Origin: Armatimonadota bacterium
GTDB taxonomy: Bacteria > Armatimonadota > Armatimonadia > Armatimonadales > Armatimonadaceae
NCBI GenBank assembly: GCA_014381035.1
Contig: JACMIS010000926.1
Location: forward strand, 1-21,101
Length of the DNA: 21,101 nt
Reading direction: 5' to 3'
Shown: positions 7,694 to 14,833 of the stretch, piece after piece
How positions within the stretch are numbered: position 1 is the stretch's first letter
Layout: every line of letters starts with the position of its first letter
Translations under genes and position numbers: made by a program
The notes under the pieces: generated by a model
Database searches by the model: none
The model's input: only the letters and a program-made list of their open reading frames with translations
What the model was told of the DNA's origin: nothing

Positions 7694-8479
7694 ATGGCTT
7701 TCAACAATGGCGAGAACTTCGTGCAAGCAGGTGAAGCACGACTTTGGTCGATCTGTACCGGCAAGGGTACACCGACGCTCGTTTTCAACGGCGGTCCTGG
7801 TTGCGATGACTACCTTGGGACAGTCGCGGAGTTGATTGAGGATCGGTGTCGGGTCATCCGGTTCGAGCCGCGGGGATGTGGGCGTTCGAGTTGGGACAAG
7901 AATTATGATCTACAGACACTTCTGAACGATGCGGATACCGTGCGCGAAAAATACGGGCACGAAAGAGTATTACTGCTAGGGCACAGTCACGGACCCTGTG
8001 TCGCACTCGCCTACGCGATGCGGTTCCCCGAAAGGGTGATCGGGGTGATCGGGATTGCCGGAGGTAAGGTAGTGGACGACCGCTCTTGGAGCGCAACCTA
8101 CGACGCGATGAAAGGAACGGAAGACACGGGACGGTTGGTCTTCGAAGCGGATGAGGACGTTAATAAACAGGGCAATAATAGTTGGAAAGCATACTGTCGT
8201 CGCCCCGAACTATTCGGTGATTTAGCGAGGCTAAGAGCAAAGGCAGTTTTTATTAACGCGTCGCAGGATATTCGTCCCAATTGGCCCACCCAGCAATTGG
8301 CACACCTTATCCCGAGGGCAGAATACGTAGAGATAGATGGGGCGGCACATTTTGTCTGGTTGACACATCCGGCGGAGTTGAGGGCGGAACTTCGTAAAGC
8401 GATGAATTTCATCCTGGATGACCAAAGTGCAACCGATGACTCCGAGAGCGTCATGTCGGACGAAAACAATCCCCTCTAA
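7694..8479 (+). CDS. Alpha/beta hydrolase (proline-iminopeptidase-like, S33-type fold)
   Basis: A 261-residue cytosolic alpha/beta hydrolase. The oxyanion motif NGGPG is at residues 32-36, the RFEPRGCGRSS strand follows, and the nucleophile elbow LLGHSHG places Ser98. Asp192 (ASQDIRPNW) and His219 (IDGAAHFVW) complete a plausible triad. The cap region between strands is short, so the substrate pocket is probably open. Related proteins hydrolyse N-terminal proline peptides, esters or amides; the HGGPG-like motif favours the proline iminopeptidase group, but substrate is not assignable. The start is uncertain: a TTG at 7652 would add 14 residues, and neither start has a well-spaced ribosome site. 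The gene diverges from the hexomutase fusion and stands alone. Confidence 0.85.
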   Translation: MAFNNGENFVQAGEARLWSICTGKGTPTLVFNGGPGCDDYLGTVAELIEDRCRVIRFEPRGCGRSSWDKNYDLQTLLNDADTVREKYGHERVLLLGHSHGPCVALAYAMRFPERVIGVIGIAGGKVVDDRSWSATYDAMKGTEDTGRLVFEADEDVNKQGNNSWKAYCRRPELFGDLARLRAKAVFINASQDIRPNWPTQQLAHLIPRAEYVEIDGAAHFVWLTHPAELRAELRKAMNFILDDQSATDDSESVMSDENNPL

Positions 8480-8624
8480 TGCCTCTCCATTAATCCAGTG
8501 AACCCTCTCGGGCACCCGATCGATGCCGGATCGCGCGAACATTCGGCGTCATTTTATTTCTGCATCATACCGTTTCGGCACCACAGCTATGTTAATCATA
8601 CTCCCGCGCCGTATGAATATCGGG

Positions 8625-8654
8625 TTGCGGGTGCGGCACGGAACCTGCTATAAC
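8625..8654 (+). promoter_or_regulatory. Probable promoter of the GH20-like gene
   Basis: TTGCGG (8625-8630) and TATAAC (8649-8654) are spaced by 18 bases. The expected start near 8661 leaves a leader of about 26 bases without an obvious Shine-Dalgarno site before the ATG at 8687. The rest of 8480-8686 shows nothing definite. Confidence 0.35.
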
Positions 8655-8686
8655 AACAATCAGCACACAAAGATTGGTATAGACTA

Positions 8687-10225
8687 ATGTTTCGATATAT
8701 AGCCGCCACCGCACTCCTTTCCCTTGGTCTCATCGGGACCGCTGTTCAAGCGGAAGTCCCGCTGTTGATTCCTCGCCCGAAGAAAATCACCGCCACCGAA
8801 GGCGCGTCGTTCCCGCTTTCCGCGACGCCGCGAATCGTGATCGCCAAAGACGCCACCATGGGCGAAAAACGCGCCGCGCAGTTGCTCAAGCAAGAGATAA
8901 GCCTGCACTACGGACGGAAACCGACCACGGTCGTCGTCCCGCGCACACAGCTTGCCCGCCAGTCAAGCGCGATTGTTATTGGCGACAAGACGTCCGCGCC
9001 GCCGCCCGCGAACCCGGAAGGGTACGGCGTGAACGCGTCCGCGACGCGCGTCGCGCTTGCCGGACGCGACGATGCCGGTACGTACTGGGCGGCGCAGACG
9101 GTCGCGCAGCTGATCGAGAAGAACGCCGCCGGAAAGCCGGGTATCCATGCGGCGAAGATTTCCGACTGGCCCTCACTCAAACTGCGTGGCGTCCATCTCT
9201 TTCACGGACAATCCGCGTTGCCGTTCCAGAATAAACTCGTCGAGCGCGTCTTCTCCCGCTACAAAATGAACGCGATGTTCTTGCAAGTCGAGCAAGTGCG
9301 CTGGGACCACGATCCCGCCGTCGCGCCGGGTTGGGCGGGCAACAAAGCCGATCTGAAAAAAGGGATCGCGTTCGCCAAAGCCCATTACATCACCCCGTAT
9401 CCGCTGGTACAGGGTTACGGTCATATGGAGTGGCTGTTCAACAAAGCAGACAACAAAAAGTACGCCGAGGACCCGGAGAAGCCCTACGCGGTCAATTTCA
9501 GCGACCCTAAAGCGGTCAAGTATGTCGAGGGCTTTATTACCGAAGCCGACGACCTTTTCCAGGCTCCCGCGTTCCATGTCGGGTTGGACGAAGTGACGAT
9601 GCGCGGGCGTTTCCCGTTTCGCTCGAAGGGCAAGACGTTCCCGCAATTGTATGTCGGCGCGGTCAAGCATTATAAAGCCCTTTTCGCCAAACGTGGCAAA
9701 CCGATCTTTATCTGGGCGGACATGGGGCTTTTCCCGGCGGAGGTAACCCCCGACTTCGGCACGGCGCGGACCCCCGCCGAGGCGAAGGCGGTGCGGGACG
9801 GCTTGCCCCGCGACGTGATTCTGGCGAACTGGCAGTATGGCGAGCGCGACGTTTACCCCTCGATGGATCTGTACAAGCGCGAAGGCTTCAAGAATCTGGT
9901 GGCGACGACCTGGAATCGCCCCAAAAATATTCCCGGATTCAGCAAGAAGATGGTCGCCATCGGCGGCATGGGCGCGATACAAAGCACCTGGGCAGGTTAC
10001 GAATCGAAAGAATCCCAACTCGCCGATCCGAAAATGCGCCCGCAGTTCACGGCGTTCGTTCTGGCGGCGGAGTATTTCTGGAACGGTGGCACCGGTCCCG
10101 CTCCGCAGGATCTCCCTTACAGTTGGGACGAGGTTTTCGCCCGCTCGTATGCCGGAGCCTCGGCGTCGGACTCGGTCGCGTACCGACCGGGTAAACGTCC
10201 CGCCATGGTCGCACGCAAAAAATAA
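8687..10225 (+). CDS. Exported GH20-like glycoside hydrolase (beta-N-acetylhexosaminidase family)
   Basis: A 512-residue protein with a signal peptide (FRYIAATALLSLGLIGTAVQA, cut after about residue 22). Residues 25-160 match the GH20b-type N-terminal domain (LIPRPKKITATEG, YGVNASATRVALAGRDDAGTYWAAQTVAQL). The (beta/alpha)8 domain starts near WPSLKLRGVHLFHG and has FHVGLDEV, with the GH20 Asp-Glu catalytic pair at 301-302 and His297 in the usual H-x-G-x-D-E spacing. Family knowledge: removal of terminal GlcNAc or GalNAc from chitin oligomers, peptidoglycan or glycans by substrate-assisted catalysis. Location would be periplasmic or extracellular. The shortish length and weak conservation outside the motifs mean a related specificity is possible. 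A long antisense open frame across it (9173-10345) is a composition artefact. An inverted repeat follows at 10302-10343. Confidence 0.85.
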   Translation: MFRYIAATALLSLGLIGTAVQAEVPLLIPRPKKITATEGASFPLSATPRIVIAKDATMGEKRAAQLLKQEISLHYGRKPTTVVVPRTQLARQSSAIVIGDKTSAPPPANPEGYGVNASATRVALAGRDDAGTYWAAQTVAQLIEKNAAGKPGIHAAKISDWPSLKLRGVHLFHGQSALPFQNKLVERVFSRYKMNAMFLQVEQVRWDHDPAVAPGWAGNKADLKKGIAFAKAHYITPYPLVQGYGHMEWLFNKADNKKYAEDPEKPYAVNFSDPKAVKYVEGFITEADDLFQAPAFHVGLDEVTMRGRFPFRSKGKTFPQLYVGAVKHYKALFAKRGKPIFIWADMGLFPAEVTPDFGTARTPAEAKAVRDGLPRDVILANWQYGERDVYPSMDLYKREGFKNLVATTWNRPKNIPGFSKKMVAIGGMGAIQSTWAGYESKESQLADPKMRPQFTAFVLAAEYFWNGGTGPAPQDLPYSWDEVFARSYAGASASDSVAYRPGKRPAMVARKK

Positions 10226-10301
10226 ACGGTATAATATCGTCACAAAATCGCAGGAGAGAGTGAAACAGAGCAGAACCGCGTTTTCGCGGCAGTCAACTCT
10301 G

Positions 10302-10343
10302 GTGGCGCGGATAAGAATGGCATAACCTGACTCTCCGCGCCAC
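10302..10343. terminator. Inverted repeat downstream of the GH20-like gene, possible terminator
   Basis: GTGGCGCGGA (10302-10311) and TCCGCGCCAC (10334-10343) are perfect 10-base arms around a 22-base loop. A smaller hairpin CCGCG-TTTT-CGCGG precedes it near 10276-10289. There is no U tract, so termination is uncertain. A TATAAT box at 10230-10235 lacks a matching -35 element. Confidence 0.4.
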
Positions 10344-10389
10344 AATCAGAACAGCACAAATATGGACAGGCTCAAAAAAATGTGCCACC

Positions 10390-10695
10390 GTGGTGGGTGT
10401 TGCGCTCGGTGTCCTCGTCCCGATGATCCTAGCAATTGTTCCAGCCCTTTTTATCCTACCAGTGTTTGCTTCGCACTCCGGACAACGCTACCTCTTCGCA
10501 GTCTATCTGGGAATCGGTTTGGTTTGGTTTACAGAAATGCGGTGGCTTTTGCGTTATCTGCATCAACACCGTACTATCACCACGAATACCATGTATCCCA
10601 TTCTGATCTTCTGGTTGATACTCGGACGTATTCTATTCCTCTGTCTAACGTATTCCGGACTGATCAAAGCTTGGAACATCCTGATCAAATCATAA
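10390..10695 (+). CDS. Small membrane protein, start disturbed by an A7 tract
   Basis: About 101 residues with three hydrophobic segments: VGVALGVLVPMILAIVPALF, YLFAVYLGIGLVWF and YPILIFWLILGRILFLCL. Not recognised. The only start in frame is GTG at 10390, which has no ribosome site and lies directly at the first helix. An ATG at 10362 begins MDRLKK in another frame and meets the membrane-protein frame if one A is skipped in the run AAAAAAA (10374-10380), giving MDRLKKCATVVGVAL, a normal inner-membrane N-terminus. So the gene is either shifted by a homopolymer error or mutation, or starts late. The overlapping frame 10362-10736 past the tract is not protein-like. It neighbours the zinc-ribbon membrane gene and may share its transcript. 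Confidence 0.5.
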   Translation: MVGVALGVLVPMILAIVPALFILPVFASHSGQRYLFAVYLGIGLVWFTEMRWLLRYLHQHRTITTNTMYPILIFWLILGRILFLCLTYSGLIKAWNILIKS

Positions 10696-10751
10696 TACGA
10701 GCCAATATTCTGAGAGATAAGTCGGTGAGTCAATAAGCGACCTGAAAAACT

Positions 10752-11237
10752 ATGAGTGAGCCGACGAAAGCCAAGGAAGATGCCCGACCTTGCCCGAACT
10801 GCCAACAAGCCCTGTCGCAAGATGTATCGCTCTGCCCCAGTTGCGGGGCGGGCATCCCGCCTCTGCCGGAAATCACGAATAACCCAAACCCGGCGCAAGC
10901 CCCGGACGTTGTGTTGCTGAGCAAATCGCGCGGCGGCGATATCGCTATCGGGGTTGTTATGGGCATTGTCTTCCCTCCACTGCTTTGTATGGCACTGATC
11001 GCTCTGTTACAGGCACTCGGCAGTTCCGGTATCTCCGTCGGTGTTTCCACTGTACTGCTCGCACTATTCATACCTGTGCTTATCGGAGTACCCTTTGCTA
11101 TCGCTTACCTGTTGAAACGCAAGCGGTATGTCGCGGGCAACGCGATGCAAAAAGCTCTGTTCGGTTGGTTGATCCTGATCGGATTACTCTTCCTCGGTCT
11201 GTTGGTGCTCTGTCTGAGTGGCAACTTGAACATATAG
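10752..11237 (+). CDS. Zinc-ribbon membrane protein
   Basis: A 161-residue protein. The N-terminus holds a zinc ribbon, PCPNCQQALSQDVSLCPSCG (two CxxC pairs, residues 14-32), followed by a Pro-rich linker (IPPLPEITNNPNPAQAP). Three membrane segments follow: IAIGVVMGIVFPPLLCMALIAL, VSTVLLALFIPVLIGVPFAIAYLL and LFGWLILIGLLFLGLLVLCL, with a basic loop KRKRY between the second and third. The layout, cytosolic ribbon plus helices, is common among uncharacterised bacterial membrane proteins; no function is known to me. The start ATG lacks a clear ribosome site. Its decayed copy follows immediately (11333-11718), so this gene has been duplicated in tandem. Confidence 0.75.
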   Translation: MSEPTKAKEDARPCPNCQQALSQDVSLCPSCGAGIPPLPEITNNPNPAQAPDVVLLSKSRGGDIAIGVVMGIVFPPLLCMALIALLQALGSSGISVGVSTVLLALFIPVLIGVPFAIAYLLKRKRYVAGNAMQKALFGWLILIGLLFLGLLVLCLSGNLNI

Positions 11238-11332
11238 AAGCCGTGACGCGAAGGGGCGGAAGAAGAACGAAACAGAGCGGGGCATCAACTTATATTAAGC
11301 GAAGGAAAACGGTCCCGGCCGCGAGAACTTAA

Positions 11333-11718
11333 CGCCATACCGACTCCCGCACCCAGGTCCCCTGTTCCAATTGTGACCGTTCTGCACCGTGTTCTGGGGC
11401 GCAAGCGAGAGCACGAAAATATCGGACCGGTTCCCACAGCGGGGGTGTTGTTTCGGGTATCGCGCCGGGTATTCTATTATGGTGTTTTGTTACGGCTTGT
11501 TGATGACTTCAACTGTCTTTAGCCCACTATTCCGTGGTCCCCTCCCCATGCCGCTTGCCATCGGGATTTCTTATATCGCCGCCCATTTAATAAAACGCAG
11601 GCGTCGCATTGTGGGCACCGCGATGCGACGCACCCTATCGGTACGGGGGATACCGACAGGCTTACTAATGTTCGGACTACTATGTATGGATGTCACTTCC
11701 AGGAACGCGATAAACTAA
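11333..11718 (+). pseudogene. Decayed tandem copy of the zinc-ribbon membrane gene
   Basis: Frame 2 from 11333 gives VPCSNCDRSAPCSGAQ, the remnant of the zinc ribbon with a shortened middle, then SGGVVSGIAPGILL, matching the first membrane segment of the intact gene, and hits a stop at about 11501. The homology continues in frame 1 (open from 11389 to 11718): AIGISYIAAHLIKRRRRIVG and GTAMRRTLSVRGIPTGLLMF correspond to GVPFAIAYLLKRKRYVAG and GNAMQKALFGWLILIGLLFL. No usable start precedes the ribbon. Nucleotide similarity is also plain around the basic loop (AAACGCAGGCG against AAACGCAAGCG; CACCGCGATGC against CAACGCGATGC). At least one frameshift and loss of the start make it a pseudogene; expression of the 109-residue 3' frame as a shorter protein cannot be excluded. 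Confidence 0.7.
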
Positions 11719-11725
11719 AGTACCA

Positions 11726-12700
11726 ATGGCAAACGAGAACGCCGCGTCGACCGGACGCGACAAGCCCTATGATCTCGGCGTCAAGAGCCTGATTCGATTC
11801 CAGCCCAAAGAGTGGCTGGAGTTTTTAAGCGTCCCCGCAGGAAACGCGGCGGTCGAGTTGCTCGATGCCGATCTATCCTCGCTGAACCTTGTTGCGGACG
11901 GTCTGTTGAAAGTCGCGGACACCGTTCCCCATGGCGTCCATATCGAGTGCGAGAGCGGCGCGAAGGGCGCGGTCCTCGCCGACCGGTTACTGACGTACAA
12001 CATATTCGCGGAGCGGATGACAACTCTTCCGTTCCAGTCGTTCGCAGTGTTGATGACTCCGAAATCTAACAGCCCGTCACTTACCGGTACGCTCGAAAAG
12101 CGGTCCCCGGATGGCGAAGTTTATTTGACGTTTCGCTACACAGTTGTCCGACTATATGAACTGTCGCCGGAAACATTTTTGAACGCGGGTCTGTCTGTCG
12201 TGCCACTGACCCTACTGGGCGATATTCGTTACACGGATCTGGCACAAACAGTGGAACGGATGCGCTCCCGCTTCGCCACCGAGTCCGCCGATAAAAAACA
12301 GGAGCAAGAGTTGCTCGCGGCAACGTATGTGTTAACAGGCGCACGCTATTCACGCAAACTTGCCAACAAAATACTGAAAGGGGCTTTACGGAACGTGTTT
12401 GATGTACGAGAATCCGATACTTTTCAAGAAATACTCGAAATCGGGCGCGCCGAAGGGCAGATGCAGGGACTCGCCAAAGGGCTCGCCGAAGGACAAGCGA
12501 AAGGATTCGCCGAGGGGCAGGCGGAAGCGGAGCGGCAGACGCTTCGCGACGCGATCTTGCGCATCGGCACTCGGCGATTCGGTGCCCCCTCCCCGGATGT
12601 CACGCGGCGCGTTCAGGGAATGGATGATGTGTCTCAACTGAATCAACTTCTGGATCGGTTACTGGGGACCGAGTCGTGGCACGAGTTTTGGTACAAATAA
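11726..12700 (+). CDS. Rpn/PD-(D/E)XK-type nuclease-like protein with glycine repeat tail
   Basis: A 324-residue cytosolic protein. The core pattern LVADGLLKV (Asp58) then HIECES (Glu74, Glu76) and RLLTYNIFAERM follows the PD-(D/E)XK arrangement of Rpn (recombination-promoting nuclease, YhgA-like) proteins, where the second motif is usually HIEFQ; here Gln is replaced by Glu. A run of 4-residue repeats, GRAEGQMQGLAKGLAEGQAKG and on to AEGQAEAE (about residues 238-265), is the helical repeat typical of this group. The C-terminus (LRDAILRIGTRRFGAPS to the end) resembles the DUF4351-like tail. Family knowledge: E. coli RpnA-type proteins cut DNA and stimulate RecA-independent recombination; many are silent or fast-evolving. 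The 3' end overlaps the radical SAM gene by 25 bases. No ribosome site is visible. Confidence 0.7.
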   Translation: MANENAASTGRDKPYDLGVKSLIRFQPKEWLEFLSVPAGNAAVELLDADLSSLNLVADGLLKVADTVPHGVHIECESGAKGAVLADRLLTYNIFAERMTTLPFQSFAVLMTPKSNSPSLTGTLEKRSPDGEVYLTFRYTVVRLYELSPETFLNAGLSVVPLTLLGDIRYTDLAQTVERMRSRFATESADKKQEQELLAATYVLTGARYSRKLANKILKGALRNVFDVRESDTFQEILEIGRAEGQMQGLAKGLAEGQAKGFAEGQAEAERQTLRDAILRIGTRRFGAPSPDVTRRVQGMDDVSQLNQLLDRLLGTESWHEFWYK

Positions 12701-14109
12701 CGGCTCCTGCGTTTCGCGAGGAGACTACTGGACTCTGCCCGACCTGCCTGCGCACCGTCCCCGCGCTGATTTTCGCCGATGGTGACCTGGTCTGGATCCG
12801 GCAAACCTGCCCTCACCATGGCGAAACAAAGTCGCTGCTGGCGTCCGACGCGGGCGAATATGTCCGTATGCGCCAGTATGTGCCGGATCGGGCGAAAGGT
12901 GGCTGTTGCGGTCCCGGCGAAACGTGCGGTCCCGATGGCGAGAATCCCGGTCCTCCCGTGTGTATACTGCTCCTCGAAATCACCCAAGCCTGCAACCTGC
13001 GTTGCCCGACGTGCTACGCCGACGCGCACGGTCACGACTTTATGTCGCTCGATGAAGCACGACGGCGACTCGACGCGTTCTTCCAAGCGCAATCACGCCT
13101 CGACGTGCTGATGGTGTCGGGCGGCGAGCCGACGATTCATCCCCGCTTCGCCGAGATGCTGGAACTAACACTTTCATACCCTATCGGGCGCGTGATCATC
13201 AACACGAATGGACTGCGAATGTACCAATCCGACGCCCTGATAGAAACGCTGACCAAATACCGCTCGCGCATCGAACTATACTTCTCGTTTGGCAGTTTCC
13301 GCCCGGAAGTGCATGAACGGTTATACGGACGCGACCTTTTAACCGAGAAAATCGGTGCGCTGAAGCGGGCGCAACAAGCCGCGCTTTTCACCACGCTTGT
13401 TCCGACGGTGGAGCGGGGTATCAACGACAACGAAATCGGCGACCTGTACCGGTTCGCGCTGTCGCTCGACAACATCAACGGCGTGACGTACCAGCCGGTA
13501 ATGGACAACGGACGCTACCAGCATGGGTTCGACCCCGCCGACCGTTTGACTTTGACCGGCGTCATCGCACAACTTTCCGCGCAGACCGGGGGTGAGTTAG
13601 TCCCTGCCGATTTCGTCGGGTTGCCCTGCTCGCACCCCGATTGTTGCGCACTGACCTACGGGCTGCTCGACGCCACACGCACGCACCTGACGCCACTCCC
13701 GCGTCACCTCGATGTCGCCCGCTATATGGATCTTTTCGCCGACAAAATAGCGTTCGCCGGGATCATCGGTGGCGCGCTTCGTCGCGTCTGGTCGGACGTT
13801 GTCTCGCTACGCGCTGGTCAAACGCTCAAGGACCTCGCGACCGTCTTCACGCACGGCGGGCTGCGCGACGTACTACCGCTCGTCGGGAAACCGGACGAAA
13901 TGGGCAAGCGTGTTTTCCGCGTGGTCGTCAAGCCGTTCATGGACGCGCACACCTACGATCACAAACGTGTCACCGAATGTTGCACAAAGATCATCAACGA
14001 GCGCGGCGAAGCGGTCTCGTTCTGTGAGTACAACGTCTTCCACCGGGGACGTGCGCCGAAACCAAGCGTCGGTAGCAAAAAATTCGCCCCACTCACGATG
14101 TCCGTTTAG
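12676..14109 (+). CDS. Radical SAM protein of the MJ0619/Tes (tetraether lipid synthase) type
   Basis: 477 residues, GTG start at 12676 with GGGGA 7 bases before it, inside the end of the preceding gene. The N-terminus has LCPTCLRTVPALIFADGDLVW and QTCPHHG (Cys21, Cys24, Cys45), the rubredoxin-like metal motif of the MJ0619 family. The radical SAM core starts at ITQACNLRCPTCYA (CX3CX2C: Cys106, 110, 113), with SGGEPT at 148-153 and INTNGL next. Later Cys clusters, LPCSHPDCCALTY (318, 323, 324) and ECCTKIINERGEAVSFCEYN (435, 436, 450), fit auxiliary iron-sulfur clusters. Known: archaeal Tes joins two lipid tails at their ends to make membrane-spanning tetraethers, and bacterial relatives are linked or proposed to make membrane-spanning lipids. 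Function here is inferred from family and cysteine pattern only; no lipid gene is adjacent. Confidence 0.82.
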   Translation: MARVLVQITAPAFREETTGLCPTCLRTVPALIFADGDLVWIRQTCPHHGETKSLLASDAGEYVRMRQYVPDRAKGGCCGPGETCGPDGENPGPPVCILLLEITQACNLRCPTCYADAHGHDFMSLDEARRRLDAFFQAQSRLDVLMVSGGEPTIHPRFAEMLELTLSYPIGRVIINTNGLRMYQSDALIETLTKYRSRIELYFSFGSFRPEVHERLYGRDLLTEKIGALKRAQQAALFTTLVPTVERGINDNEIGDLYRFALSLDNINGVTYQPVMDNGRYQHGFDPADRLTLTGVIAQLSAQTGGELVPADFVGLPCSHPDCCALTYGLLDATRTHLTPLPRHLDVARYMDLFADKIAFAGIIGGALRRVWSDVVSLRAGQTLKDLATVFTHGGLRDVLPLVGKPDEMGKRVFRVVVKPFMDAHTYDHKRVTECCTKIINERGEAVSFCEYNVFHRGRAPKPSVGSKKFAPLTMSV

Positions 14110-14121
14110 GCGAAGCAGATC

Positions 14122-14832
14122 ATGAAGATTCGAACCGAGGTCTACTATTCGGAAGCAGGTTACGGGCGCATCGAGGTTCGGGGCAATAATTCGGCATCCG
14201 GACTGTTTTTGGACGGCAAGCCATTTGTATTCAGTTTCACCGATTGCGCAGGCAGCATCGGACAGGATCTGTACCATTTTACGCAACTACCTGACAGCGA
14301 ACGGTTGCCCAACCTTTCCGAAGTGACCGCGAATTTGCCTGCGGACGACGCCGATTTATCCCGAATCGTTTTGCCGCTGTTACAACAGTTCAAGCCCGGT
14401 GCCTATACTCTTACCCTGGCACCGCTCACCGACTGGGGAAATTGGGTCGAATATTGGTTGCCGGATTATGCGCAAAAACTCGGATACACAGACTCTGGCT
14501 ATTATCCACTAGGGGGTGTTTCCGGGGAAAAGACGCTGATCGCGACACAGCCTGATGAGACATTAAGCGACGAACGTATCGCGCACTTTTGGTATGCTAT
14601 CGAAGCGGGTGCTCGACCATTCGCAATAACGGCGTCGGTAGATGGTGGTATGTGTGAGTTTGTTTTGGACGGTCACCACAAGATGAGAGCATACGTACAC
14701 GCCCGAGTGAATGCGTGGCGGTTGTGCATCTCAAGGGCGGATTCGCTCCTCGCCGAGGACGACTGGCCCACACATGTCGTAGGCGGACCACCATCGTGGC
14801 ATCGGGTGCATGAATCATTCGAGTCAGACTGA
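14122..14832 (+). CDS. Unknown soluble protein following the radical SAM gene
   Basis: 236 residues, starting 12 bases after the radical SAM stop. I do not recognise the family. There is no signal peptide or membrane helix. The first half is rich in beta-type segments (IRTEVYYSEAGYGRIEVRG, LFLDGKPFVFSFTD). The middle is aromatic (TDWGNWVEYWLPDYAQKLGY). The most distinctive stretch, near residue 180, is MCEFVLDGHHKMRAY, an Asp-Gly-His-His segment that could be a metal- or ligand-binding loop in an otherwise unknown protein. AGGCGA about 11 bases upstream is a weak ribosome site. Close spacing with both neighbours implies co-transcription with the radical SAM gene and the kinase-like gene. Confidence 0.75.
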   Translation: MKIRTEVYYSEAGYGRIEVRGNNSASGLFLDGKPFVFSFTDCAGSIGQDLYHFTQLPDSERLPNLSEVTANLPADDADLSRIVLPLLQQFKPGAYTLTLAPLTDWGNWVEYWLPDYAQKLGYTDSGYYPLGGVSGEKTLIATQPDETLSDERIAHFWYAIEAGARPFAITASVDGGMCEFVLDGHHKMRAYVHARVNAWRLCISRADSLLAEDDWPTHVVGGPPSWHRVHESFESD

Positions 14833-14833
14833 A

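Noticed and set aside
10230..10235. TATAAT box after the GH20-like gene as a promoter
   Set aside because: No acceptable -35 element at normal spacing, and it lies directly behind a stop codon with an inverted repeat between it and the next gene.
9173..10345. 390-residue open frame opposite the GH20-like gene
   Set aside because: Composition artefact; the plus strand carries a signal peptide and the GH20 catalytic motif.
12449..12530. Short periodic repeats considered as a repeat array or CRISPR
   Set aside because: The roughly 12-base periodicity encodes the glycine/alanine tetrad repeats of the Rpn-type protein; there are no spacers.
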